Position numbers and translations under genes: made by a program. Below are positions 53,401-61,415 of a stretch of DNA of 64,000 nt, one piece after another. Every line of letters begins with the position of its first letter. Position 1 is the stretch's first letter. This DNA comes from Mycolicibacterium arenosum (GTDB taxonomy: Bacteria; Actinomycetota; Actinomycetes; Mycobacteriales; Mycobacteriaceae), in contig NZ_JANDBD010000014.1 in the NCBI RefSeq assembly GCF_024320865.1, forward strand, positions 1 to 64,000, given 5' to 3'. Under the pieces are notes generated by a model, which worked only from the letters and a program-made list of their open reading frames with translations, was not told where the DNA came from and did no database searches.

Positions 53401-54432
53401 TCAGTTGTTGACCAGGAGGGGACGCAGGGCCTCGTTGTAGCGCGTGTCCACCCAGTTGGCGAAGTCGGGTGCCGTCGAGATCTGGCCGGATTCGGCGAAC
53501 AGGTCGGCGATTTGCTGCTCGGATGCGATGACCTCGTCGTCGAGTTCCGTCGGCAGCCGCAGGCTGCGGGACTGGGAGACGCGCGCGACCTCAGCGTCGA
53601 GACCCACGGCTTCTGCGTAGCCGGCGGCCCACTCCTCGGGATGGTCCTGCGCCCAGTGCGCGGCTTTCTCGAACCGGATGAGAAAGTCCTGTAACGCGCT
53701 GTTGCGCTTGGCATCCGCCAACGTCTGGTCGGACGCGACGCCGAACCAGAAGCCGTTGGTGACGTCCTTGGCCTGACCGATACTGCGCACCGGGAACTGC
53801 TGAGCGGCCTGCGCCGTGTACGGATCCCAGATTGCCCAGGCGTCGACGGCCTGCTGCTGGAACGCCGACAGCGCGTCGGCGGGCTGCAGGAACACCAGCT
53901 CGACATCGGCGGGCGTGAGGCCCGCGTTCTTCAGCTGCGCGAGAATGTGCCCGTGCGCCGAACTGCCCTTGCCGACGGCGATCCGCTTGCCCTTCAGATC
54001 GGCGATCGTCGTGACGGGTGAATCGTCGAACACCAGCACCTGATCGCCGACACCGCCGCCGTCGTAGGCCGACACCACCTTCACCTTGGCGTTGGACGCG
54101 GCGCCGAAGATAGGCGGGGTGTTGCCCGTGATGGCGAAGTCGATCTTGCCCGCGGTGGCGGCCTCGACCTGCGGCGGGCCGGACGTGAACGTCGAGAACA
54201 CCACCTTGTACGGCAGGTTGTCGAGCGCGTGGGCGGCGCGCAGCAGCGACTCGGTGCCACCCTTCTGGTCACCGATCTGCAGCGTGACGTCGGACAGCTC
54301 GGTCAGCGGCACCGTTTCGGGTGCGGCCGTCGCGGCGGAGTTCTGCTCACGGGAGACACAGCCGACAACCAGCGTCAGCAGGGCGAGAAGAGCTGCGATA
54401 CGCAGTGCGACAGCGTTTTTCGATGTGGACAT
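53401..54432 (-). CDS. ssuA: Aliphatic sulfonate-binding lipoprotein
   Basis: A 343-residue solute-binding protein. The signal peptide ends LTLVVGC, a lipobox with cysteine near residue 25. The mature part has QIGDQKGGTESLLRAA and PADALSAFQQQAVDAWAIWDPYTAQA, typical of SsuA/TauA. It would feed sulfonates to SsuBC. Start ATG 54432, 10 bp after ssuB. Confidence 0.88.
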   Translation of the reverse strand: MSTSKNAVALRIAALLALLTLVVGCVSREQNSAATAAPETVPLTELSDVTLQIGDQKGGTESLLRAAHALDNLPYKVVFSTFTSGPPQVEAATAGKIDFAITGNTPPIFGAASNAKVKVVSAYDGGGVGDQVLVFDDSPVTTIADLKGKRIAVGKGSSAHGHILAQLKNAGLTPADVELVFLQPADALSAFQQQAVDAWAIWDPYTAQAAQQFPVRSIGQAKDVTNGFWFGVASDQTLADAKRNSALQDFLIRFEKAAHWAQDHPEEWAAGYAEAVGLDAEVARVSQSRSLRLPTELDDEVIASEQQIADLFAESGQISTAPDFANWVDTRYNEALRPLLVNN

Positions 54433-54442
54433 GGTGATCCCC

Positions 54443-55186
54443 TCAGAGTTGCACGCCGAGCCGGTCCAGCAGCTCCGCACGATAGCGTTCGGTGTTGGCC
54501 GACGGGTCCGACGGCGACCGCCGAACATCGTCGATGTTCAGCGTGTGGATGACGCGTCCCCCCTCGAGAACCAGCACCCGGTCGGCGAGCGCGACGGCCT
54601 CATCGACGTCGTGGGTGACGAGCAGCACCCCGAAGCCGTGTTCGCGCCACAGGTCCAGCAGCAGTGCGCGCATGGTCAGCCGAGTCAACGCGTCGAGTGC
54701 ACCGAACGGTTCGTCGAGCAGAAGGAGTTCCGGCTCAGCGACGAGCGCGCGTGCCAGCGAGACCCGTTGGGCCTGGCCGCCGGACAGCGTGAGCGGCCAG
54801 GCGGCGGCCCAGTCGGCGAGACCGACGTCGGTCAGGGCCCTGCGCGCACGGACGATCATCTCGGCTTTCGGCAACCGGCTGCGCGTCAAACCGTATGCGA
54901 CGTTGGTGACGACGTCGCGCCACGGGAACAGACGCGGCTCCTGGAACGCCAACGCGGGGGCGCCCGACACGACGCGCTCGCCCGAGTGGTCGGTGGACAG
55001 CCCGGCGAACACCCGCAGCACGGTCGACTTGCCCGAACCGCTGCGGCCGATGAGCGCGACGATCTCACCCTTGCCGACGCGGACGTTCACGTCGTCGAGT
55101 ACGTGCTGATCGCCGTACCACTTGTGCACATCGACCAGTTCACCGGCAGCGGAGCCCACCTTGGCCTCGGCAGTCGTTGCTGTCAT
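54443..55186 (-). CDS. ssuB: Sulfonate ABC importer ATPase
   Basis: A 247-residue ATPase of the nitrate/sulfonate/taurine group. Walker A is GRSGSGKST, the Q-loop is FQEPRLFPW, the signature is LSGGQAQR and Walker B is LLLDEPFGALD. It starts at ATG 55186, overlapping the ssuC stop by ATGA. Confidence 0.9.
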   Translation of the reverse strand: MTATTAEAKVGSAAGELVDVHKWYGDQHVLDDVNVRVGKGEIVALIGRSGSGKSTVLRVFAGLSTDHSGERVVSGAPALAFQEPRLFPWRDVVTNVAYGLTRSRLPKAEMIVRARRALTDVGLADWAAAWPLTLSGGQAQRVSLARALVAEPELLLLDEPFGALDALTRLTMRALLLDLWREHGFGVLLVTHDVDEAVALADRVLVLEGGRVIHTLNIDDVRRSPSDPSANTERYRAELLDRLGVQL

Positions 55187-56001
55187 TCGCGATACCTCAA
55201 TGCTCGGCGCTCCAAGGCGCGGACGATCGCGTCGGTACCGATGCCCAGCAGCGCGTACACGACGAGACCGAAGATGATGATGTCGATGCGCAGGAAGTCG
55301 CGCGCGTTGTTGATCAGGTAGCCGATACCGCTGTCGGCGTTGATCTGTTCGGCCACGATGAGGGTGAGCCACGCGATCGCCAGCGATTGGCGAAGCCCGA
55401 CGAGCACCTGCGGGGCCGCACTGGGCACGATGATGGTGCGGAACCGCTGCCAGAACGAGAACCCCAGCACCTGAGCCGTTTCGAACAGCTTCGGATCCAC
55501 CTGGCGGATGGCGGAGAACGTGTTGAGGTAGAGCGGGAAGCTGACGCCGAGTGCGACGAGCAGCACCTTGGGCAGCTCGCCGATGCCGAACCACAGTATG
55601 AACAACGGGATGAGGCCGAGGTGCGGCAGCGCGCGCACCATCTGCATCGGTGGATCGACGGTCGCCTCGAACCACTTGGACAACCCCACAGCGGTCCCGA
55701 GGGCAACGCCGAGGAATCCGCCGAGGAGCAGTCCCTGGACCACCCGCACGCCGGAAACCCCGAGTGCGTCGAAGAGTTCGCCGTTCTCGATGAGCTCGAT
55801 ACCCGCCTCGAGGATGAGCGACGGTGCGGGCAGGACGTCCTGCGGAATGAGACCCAGTGCGCTTCCGACCTGCCACAGCACCAGCAGGGCGATCGGCGAG
55901 GCGAGTCGAATCAGAGCCCACTTGCGCTGTCGCAGAGGAACTTTCGTGTTAGGTGCGGTGACAGTGGCGACGGGGGCATCGACGGGAGTGGACACGATCA
56001 T
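55183..56001 (-). CDS. ssuC: Sulfonate ABC importer permease
   Basis: A 272-residue permease with about six helices and a 30-residue hydrophilic N-terminus. The cytoplasmic loop is ETAQVLGFSFWQRFRTIIVP. It is the first gene of ssuC-B-A-D plus the membrane protein. ATG 56001 is chosen; no strong ribosome site is visible. A hairpin at 56066-56109 upstream probably insulates the operon from the lipoprotein gene. Confidence 0.88.
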   Translation of the reverse strand: MIVSTPVDAPVATVTAPNTKVPLRQRKWALIRLASPIALLVLWQVGSALGLIPQDVLPAPSLILEAGIELIENGELFDALGVSGVRVVQGLLLGGFLGVALGTAVGLSKWFEATVDPPMQMVRALPHLGLIPLFILWFGIGELPKVLLVALGVSFPLYLNTFSAIRQVDPKLFETAQVLGFSFWQRFRTIIVPSAAPQVLVGLRQSLAIAWLTLIVAEQINADSGIGYLINNARDFLRIDIIIFGLVVYALLGIGTDAIVRALERRALRYRE

Positions 56002-56065
56002 GCGACCGTAGCCGCGAGTTCGGCGCCCCGGAAGGATTCGATTCGGGCTGAGAGAAAAGCAGCGA

Positions 56066-56109
56066 CCCCGCCGGGCGGGCCGAGGTGAGTCGGCTCCGGC
56101 CCGGCGGGG
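56066..56109 (-). terminator. Probable terminator between the lipoprotein gene and ssuC
   Basis: CCCCGCCGGGC at 56066-56076 pairs with its perfect inverse at 56099-56109, an 11-bp GC-rich stem with a 22-nt loop. On the minus strand it follows the lipoprotein stop (56136), and a T-rich stretch (CTTTTCTCT) follows the stem, as in intrinsic terminators. Confidence 0.6.
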
Positions 56110-56135
56110 CCGCTGGTCAGACGGGTTCGACGCGG

Positions 56136-56852
56136 TCAGGCGAACCGGGTGTTTCCGCGGACGATGTTGGCCGTCACCTCGCGGCCGTTGATCTGCGACG
56201 TCAGGGTGCCGTTGTTCGACAACTTCACCGCCTGGTTGGCCTGCTGCAGGATGCGCTTGTTGCGCACCTGTGCCTGGAACTGTGCGGTGTTCAGCTGCTG
56301 CAGTTCGGCCTGCTCGAAATCGCGACCGGTGATACCGCCGTTGAACTGCACGCCGGTCACCGAGCCGTCGGGCCGCACGATCCACGACGCCCGTGCGCCG
56401 TCGAGATCCGCGGTGTACATGCCGGCGGGCGCCGACACGGGAGCGGCGGTGAAATCGTATGTGACACCGTTCATCGTCAGATCACCGGCGACATCGGTGC
56501 CGTTGAACGACGCGTTGAGCGTGTCGCGGAACTTGTTCTCGATGTCGATGGCGCCGTCGGCCTGATTACCGAAGAACCAGGCCTCGTCGTCCACGCCGTT
56601 GCACGCGTACGCGGTGATCTCGTCACCGTCGATCGAGATGCCGATCGTCATCGGCTTGCCGTCCTTCTCCATGTCGGCCATGAATCGGGCCGACTGAGGA
56701 AAGGGCGTGAGGCTCGGGGTGGCGGGAGCAGACCCAGCCGACGACTGTGTCGACGAGGCCTCCGTTGACGTGCCGCTCGAGCAGGCGGAGAGGGCGCCCA
56801 GCGCGAACATCGCGATGAGTCCCACGAACAGGGTGCGGAACAGTTTTCTCAT
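56136..56852 (-). CDS. Mycobacterial lipoprotein of unknown function
   Basis: A 238-residue lipoprotein. The leader MRKLFRTLFVGLIAMFALGALSAC ends in a lipobox with cysteine near residue 24, followed by a Ser/Thr/Ala-rich linker. The folded part begins ARFMADMEKDGKPMTIGISIDGDEI and looks beta-rich. An ATG at 56864 is an alternative start. I do not recognise the family. It is monocistronic, with a terminator-like hairpin 27 bp after its stop. Confidence 0.78.
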   Translation of the reverse strand: MRKLFRTLFVGLIAMFALGALSACSSGTSTEASSTQSSAGSAPATPSLTPFPQSARFMADMEKDGKPMTIGISIDGDEITAYACNGVDDEAWFFGNQADGAIDIENKFRDTLNASFNGTDVAGDLTMNGVTYDFTAAPVSAPAGMYTADLDGARASWIVRPDGSVTGVQFNGGITGRDFEQAELQQLNTAQFQAQVRNKRILQQANQAVKLSNNGTLTSQINGREVTANIVRGNTRFA

Positions 56853-56941
56853 GTGGCCAAGCATGGATCGAACGGGGTATCCGCGCATGAAGATTCCGTG
56901 GAGATTGCATGGAGAACACACGGGACGCCGGTCAGACGGGA

Positions 56942-58141
56942 TCAGCCCGCGAGGAACTCCGTCAACTCCTCGCGGAACGTCTGCCACGCCGGTTCGCTCT
57001 CGGTGAGCAGGTGGTTGTTGCTCGCGAGCGCCACCAGCCGCGAATTCGGGATGAGCGCGGCCAGTTCCTCACCGTTGCGCATCGGCTGCCGATGGTCGTC
57101 ACGCGAGTGCATGATGAGCGTCGGACACGCGACCTCGCGGGCCATCTCGCTGACGTCGATGCGGCCGAACTCCGCGAGGAACCGAACCGCGTTGTCGGGC
57201 GAGGTCGTTCGCCGCTGCAACTGGTCGAACGCATCCCAGTCCGCGCGCGTGCCGTCCGGCTGGAACTGTGCGGCGAACACCTGACGGAACGCCGGATCGT
57301 CACGACCCCAGCCGACTCTCGCGAGATCCAGATCCAGTGCGGCCGCGCGCTCCTCCTCGTCGCTGACGGCACGGGCCAGCCGACCCTTGGCGTAGCCGCT
57401 GCACAGGATGAGTTTGGTGACCTGCTCGGGATGACGTGCCGCGTAGGCCACGGCAACCGCGCTGCCCTGCGATACGCCCAGCAGCGGGAAGCGCTCGAGA
57501 CCGAGCGCGTCGACAACGGACTCGAGGTCGCTGACCCACGCCTCGAAACTGAAATCGGCTGCATCCCAATCGGATAGACCGCATCCCCGTTCGTCGTAAC
57601 GGATGAAGGTGTGCTCCGCGGCCAGGTCGCGCACCCAGTGCCGCCACACCGGGCTCTCGATGTCGTAGCCCAGATGAGTCATCCAGTTCGCCGCCCGGAC
57701 CAGCGGCGGGCCGTCGCCCGCGACGGCGTACGCGAGCCGGACCCCGTCGGCGGCCCGGCAGAACGCGATGTGCTGCCGTGGCGGCGGGACCGTTTCGGCC
57801 ACGGGGGGCGCCGCGGCGGCTTCCGCCACGATGGCGCCCACGAACTGGTAGCCCCTGCCGCGCACGGTCCGGATGAAGCGCTGCGACTCGCCGTCGTCAC
57901 CGAGAGCACGACGCGCCGCCTTGATGCGGCTGGTGAGCGCGGCCTCGCCGACGAACCGGCCGCCCCACACGGTGTCGAACAGCTCCTCCTTGCTGACGAA
58001 GCGGTCGTGGTTGCTGACGAGCTGCGTCATGACGTCGAACACCTGCGGCTCGACCTTGACCACCTCGTCACCGCGACGCAGTTCGTAGCGGGCGGTGTCC
58101 AGCACGAATTCGTCGAACCGCCACACCTGGCCCGCTGTCAC
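56942..58141 (-). CDS. Winged-helix (OmpR/CadC-type) regulator fused to an alpha/beta hydrolase
   Basis: A 399-residue fusion. Residues about 1-105 form a Trans_reg_C winged helix: VEPQVFDVMTQLVSNHDRFVSKEEL and FIRTVRGRGYQFVG are diagnostic. Residues about 130-399 form an alpha/beta hydrolase with nucleophile GVSQGS, an acid in HSRDDHRQP and histidine in SNNHLL, so the triad looks complete. No receiver domain is present. It may be a one-component regulator in which the hydrolase fold senses or turns over a ligand. GTG 58141 lies 6 nt after TACGAT, indicating a leaderless transcript; an upstream extension to 58258 is unlikely. Confidence 0.87.
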   Translation of the reverse strand: MTAGQVWRFDEFVLDTARYELRRGDEVVKVEPQVFDVMTQLVSNHDRFVSKEELFDTVWGGRFVGEAALTSRIKAARRALGDDGESQRFIRTVRGRGYQFVGAIVAEAAAAPPVAETVPPPRQHIAFCRAADGVRLAYAVAGDGPPLVRAANWMTHLGYDIESPVWRHWVRDLAAEHTFIRYDERGCGLSDWDAADFSFEAWVSDLESVVDALGLERFPLLGVSQGSAVAVAYAARHPEQVTKLILCSGYAKGRLARAVSDEEERAAALDLDLARVGWGRDDPAFRQVFAAQFQPDGTRADWDAFDQLQRRTTSPDNAVRFLAEFGRIDVSEMAREVACPTLIMHSRDDHRQPMRNGEELAALIPNSRLVALASNNHLLTESEPAWQTFREELTEFLAG

Positions 58142-58147
58142 CGGGCA

Positions 58148-58153
58148 ATCGTA
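58148..58153 (-). promoter_or_regulatory. -10 element (TACGAT) for the regulator-hydrolase gene, leaderless
   Basis: On the minus strand TACGAT matches TANNNT and is followed by exactly six bases and the GTG start at 58141. Confidence 0.5.
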
Positions 58154-58181
58154 GCTGTGAAACGCCTGCCAGCCGGTTCGG

Positions 58182-58523
58182 TCACCGCCAGCCGTCGGCG
58201 GCCTTCGCGGCCTTGAGCAAGGTCTCGCACAGGCCGCGCAGTTCGGACTGGTCCGCACCCTCGTCGACGGCGGTGGCGACGTCCTCGGCGGCGCACCTCA
58301 CCTCGAACACCCGATCGGACAGCTCGGCGGCCTCGGCCGCGGTCAGCACCACCGAATCGGGCGCCAGCGACGTGCCCTTGACCAGCGCACGCTGCTCGTA
58401 GGCGCGCTGGCGGCAGGACTGCCTGCAGTACTGACGGCGTCGACCCACCCCGGCATCGGGCACCTCGCGGCCACACCAACGGCAGGGCTGGGCTCGGCTG
58501 CGTCTGCCGACACCGATCGTCAC
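58182..58523 (-). CDS. Rv2049c-like small zinc-finger-type protein
   Basis: A 113-residue basic protein with four cysteines, CRWCGREVP and QYCRQSCRQRAYEQR, likely a zinc ribbon. The C-terminal half is helical and acidic. Its place next to rbpA matches M. tuberculosis Rv2049c beside Rv2050. The GTG at 58523 follows a TACAGT hexamer by 8 nt, so its mRNA may have almost no leader. The function is unknown; nucleic-acid binding is plausible. Confidence 0.8.
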   Translation of the reverse strand: MTIGVGRRSRAQPCRWCGREVPDAGVGRRRQYCRQSCRQRAYEQRALVKGTSLAPDSVVLTAAEAAELSDRVFEVRCAAEDVATAVDEGADQSELRGLCETLLKAAKAADGWR

Positions 58524-58561
58524 GGGTCCCGACTGTAGACGGCCCCGCACGACATCGGAGT

Positions 58562-58567
58562 TATCAT
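58562..58567 (+). promoter_or_regulatory. -10 element (TATCAT) upstream of rbpA
   Basis: TATCAT matches TANNNT and lies 77 nt before the rbpA ATG. The -35 region has no TTGACA. The transcript would carry a leader of about 70 nt. Confidence 0.4.
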
Positions 58568-58644
58568 GGGGGGTCGAGTCGGGAACTTCGCGCACACCCG
58601 CTGCGTTGATTCCCCGGACCAATGCGTGAAGAGGAGAGTGGACG

Positions 58645-58980
58645 ATGGCTGATCGCGTTCTGAGGGGTAGTCGGCTCGGTGCCGTGAGCTACGAGACCGA
58701 CCGTAACCACGATCTCGCGCCACGCCAGGTCGCCCGCTACCGCACCGACAACGGTGAGGAGTTCGAGGTGCCCTTCGCCGACGACGCGGAGATCCCCGGC
58801 ACCTGGCCCTGCCGCAACGGCATGGAGGGCACGCTGATCGACGGCGACGTCCCCGAGCCCAAGAAGACCAAGCCGCCGCGCACCCACTGGGACATGCTGC
58901 TGGAGCGTCGCTCCGTCGAGGAACTCGACGAGTTGCTCAAGGAGCGCATGGACATCATCAAGACGCGCAGGCGCGGCTAA
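58645..58980 (+). CDS. rbpA: RNA polymerase-binding protein RbpA
   Basis: A 111-residue actinobacterial RNA polymerase-binding protein that stabilises SigA holoenzyme and open complexes and modulates rifampicin response. It shows the full family order: N-terminal MADRVLRGSRLGAVSYETD, the core RYRTDNGEEFEVPFADDAEIP with TWPCRNGMEG, the basic linker PKKTKPPRTHWDML, and the sigma-interaction helix ERRSVEELDELLKERMDIIK. ATG 58645 is preceded by GAGGAG. It converges on ppm1 with adjacent stops. Confidence 0.97.
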   Translation: MADRVLRGSRLGAVSYETDRNHDLAPRQVARYRTDNGEEFEVPFADDAEIPGTWPCRNGMEGTLIDGDVPEPKKTKPPRTHWDMLLERRSVEELDELLKERMDIIKTRRRG

Positions 58981-59742
58981 CTAGCGCGCGACGCCGCGGG
59001 CGCGATCGAGGCGCCCGCGGATTCCCCAGGCCGCGACGTTGACGATGGCTTCGCGGATGTTCGACCCGCTCATCTTCGACTTCCCCAACTCGCGTTCGGT
59101 GAACGTGATGGGCACCTCGACGACCGAGAAACCGGCGCTGACCGTGCGCCAGCTCATCTCGATCTGGAAGCAGTAGCCCTTCGAGTCGACCGTGGCCAGC
59201 TCGATCTTCTCGAGCACCTCACGGCGGTAGGCGCGGTAACCGGCGGTGATGTCGTCGATCTTCACCCCGAGCATCACCCGCGCGTAGCCGTTGGCGGTCT
59301 TCGACAGGATCTTCCGGCGCCGCGGCCAGTTGCGCACCGTGCCACCGTCGATGTACCGCGAACCGATCGAGAGATCGGCACCGCGGTCCACGGCGTCGAG
59401 CAGGCGGTACAGCTCCTCGGGGGCGTGACTGCCGTCGGCGTCCATCTCGACCAGCACGGTGTAACCGCGGCCCAGGCCCCACGCGAAACCGGCCAGGTAG
59501 GCCGCGCCCAGACCGGCCTTGCTGGTCCGGTGCATGACGTGCACGCGGTCCGGATCGGCGAGCGCCAGCTCGTCGGCGAGCTCGCCGGTGCCGTCGGGAC
59601 TGCCATCGTCGACGACCAGCACGTGGACGTCGGGCTGGGCGACCTGCACCCGGCCCAGGATCAGCGGCAGGTTCTCGCGCTCGTTGTAGGTCGGGATGAT
59701 CACCAACGTGCGCTGACTAGGGCGGTCGCCGGCCTCGCTCAT
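58981..59742 (-). CDS. ppm1: Polyprenol monophosphomannose synthase
   Basis: A 253-residue GT2 glycosyltransferase that makes polyprenyl-phosphomannose for lipoglycans and protein mannosylation. The nucleotide-binding VIIPTYNERENLPLIL, VVDDGSPDGTGELAD and the metal motif EMDADGSH are present, followed by IGSRYIDGGTVRNWP. It is the separate catalytic domain; in M. tuberculosis the equivalent is fused to Lnt (Rv2051c). ATG 59742 overlaps the lnt stop as ATGA and has AAGGAG upstream. It is the last gene of the fxsA-amidohydrolase-lnt-ppm1 operon. Confidence 0.95.
   Translation of the reverse strand: MSEAGDRPSQRTLVIIPTYNERENLPLILGRVQVAQPDVHVLVVDDGSPDGTGELADELALADPDRVHVMHRTSKAGLGAAYLAGFAWGLGRGYTVLVEMDADGSHAPEELYRLLDAVDRGADLSIGSRYIDGGTVRNWPRRRKILSKTANGYARVMLGVKIDDITAGYRAYRREVLEKIELATVDSKGYCFQIEMSWRTVSAGFSVVEVPITFTERELGKSKMSGSNIREAIVNVAAWGIRGRLDRARGVAR
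58994..59020. terminator. Hairpin at the convergent rbpA / ppm1 junction
   Basis: CCGCGGGCGC (58994-59003) pairs perfectly with GCGCCCGCGG (59011-59020) around a 7-nt loop. It starts 14 bp after the rbpA stop, inside the 3' end of ppm1. No U-run follows. It may end rbpA transcripts, but the termination role is inferred. Confidence 0.45.
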
Positions 59743-61415
59743 GGCGCTCCTTCGTCGTCGAGGGCAACATCGGCGGCCGACTTCCGGCGCCGTGAGAACA
59801 ACCCATTGTGCAGCATGGCCGTGACCACAGCCGCCACACCGATCATGACCAGCAGTCCCTGGACGAGCGGACCCCAGCGGGTAGCCGGTGTCAGATCCGA
59901 TTTGAGCCGGATCTGGGTGTCCAGATAACCCGACTCGAAGAAGCCCGTCCTGCCCAGTTCGCGGCCGTCCGGGGCGACGACGGCGCTGATGCCCACCGTG
60001 CCCGCCACCACGACGTACCGGTCGTGCTCGACGGCTCGCAGCTTGCCGAACGCCAGCTGCTGCGCGCTCATGGCCGCGTCGAAGGTGGCGTTGTTCGCGG
60101 GCACCGTCAGGAACTGCGCGCCGTTCAGCACGCTTTCGCGAGCGGCGCGGTCGAAGATGACCTCCCAGCAGGTGGTGACCCCGACGGTCATGCCGTTGGC
60201 GTGCACGACGCCGTCCCCGTCGCCGGGCACGAAGTAGCCCGCGCGGTCGGCGTAGGACGACAGCAGCTTGAAGAAGGGCCGCCACGGCAGGTACTCGCCG
60301 AAGGGTTGCACGATCTTCTTGTCGTGGCGCTCACCCGGCCCCTCGACGGGGTCCCAGACGATCGCGGTGTTCGTCGCCGCCGGGGTGTCCCGGCTGTATC
60401 CGGGGGCCGCCACCACCGCGCCGACGAGGATGGGGGCGCGGATCGCCTCCGCGGCGGACGAGATCTGCTCCGCGGCGTCGGCGTTCGCGATCGGATCGAT
60501 ATCCGAGGAGTTCTCCGGCCACACCACGAACGCCGGCTGCGGGGCGCGACCCGCACGGACATCTGACGCGAGTCGCTTGGTCTCACGGACGTGGTTGTCG
60601 AGTACCGCGCGGCGCTGGGCGTTGAACTCCAGCCCGAGCCTCGGCACGTTGCCCTGAACAGCGGCCACCGTCACCGGCGGATCCTCCCCCGCGCCTGCGC
60701 CGGACTTGCGCAGGTGCGGGCTCGCGACCGCCACGCTCAGCAGCACCAGCACGATGCAGAGGCCGGGGATCAGGACGACCACCGGACCATCGGGTGACAC
60801 GTGCGAGTCCGACCTCCAGCGGCGCGCGGCCTCGATCGCGAGAGCGGCCAGACTGAAGCCCACCGCGACGGTGGCGAAGCTCACGAGCGGCGCACTCCCC
60901 CACTGCGCCAGCGCCAGCAGCGGTCCGTTCGTCTGACTGAAGGCGATGACGCCCCAGGGGAATCCGCCGAACGGGACGACCGACTTGAGCCACTCGGTGA
61001 GCACCCAGAGCGCGGCGAACCACACGGGCCACCCCGGCAGCTGCCGCACCACCACCGCGAGGTAGCCGAACAGCGCGGGGAACAACGCCTCCACGAGGGC
61101 GAGCGCCAACCACGGGATCGCACCCACCAGACCGCTGATCCAGGGCAGCAGCGGGACGTAGAAAGCCAGGCCGAACAGCAGGCCGTACCCGAACCCGCCC
61201 GCGCGCGTCGTGTCCTCGCGAGTCAGGGCCCAGGCGAGCAGCCCCATCGCCGGGAACATCAGGTACCACCAGCCGAAGGGCGGAAAGCTCAGGCACGCCA
61301 GCAGACCGCCCGCGATGACCGCCGAGAGCCGCAACAGCCGCGGCACCAGGATCCGGCCCGCACTCGCCAGCACCGCGTCCTTCAGACTCGGCAGCTTCGT
61401 CGTCGGATCAGCCAT
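59739..61415 (-). CDS. lnt: Apolipoprotein N-acyltransferase
   Basis: A 558-residue membrane enzyme that adds the third acyl chain to lipoproteins. N-terminal helices (to about residue 225) include SFPPFGWWYLMFPAMGLLAW. The nitrilase-like domain has the Glu-Lys-Cys triad: glutamate in WPENS, lysine in KKIVQPFGEYLPWR and cysteine in TTCWEVIFD. Start ATG 61415 overlaps the amidohydrolase end by 8 nt; the stop overlaps ppm1. Several predicted lipoproteins in this window could be its substrates. Confidence 0.95.
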   Translation of the reverse strand: MADPTTKLPSLKDAVLASAGRILVPRLLRLSAVIAGGLLACLSFPPFGWWYLMFPAMGLLAWALTREDTTRAGGFGYGLLFGLAFYVPLLPWISGLVGAIPWLALALVEALFPALFGYLAVVVRQLPGWPVWFAALWVLTEWLKSVVPFGGFPWGVIAFSQTNGPLLALAQWGSAPLVSFATVAVGFSLAALAIEAARRWRSDSHVSPDGPVVVLIPGLCIVLVLLSVAVASPHLRKSGAGAGEDPPVTVAAVQGNVPRLGLEFNAQRRAVLDNHVRETKRLASDVRAGRAPQPAFVVWPENSSDIDPIANADAAEQISSAAEAIRAPILVGAVVAAPGYSRDTPAATNTAIVWDPVEGPGERHDKKIVQPFGEYLPWRPFFKLLSSYADRAGYFVPGDGDGVVHANGMTVGVTTCWEVIFDRAARESVLNGAQFLTVPANNATFDAAMSAQQLAFGKLRAVEHDRYVVVAGTVGISAVVAPDGRELGRTGFFESGYLDTQIRLKSDLTPATRWGPLVQGLLVMIGVAAVVTAMLHNGLFSRRRKSAADVALDDEGAP

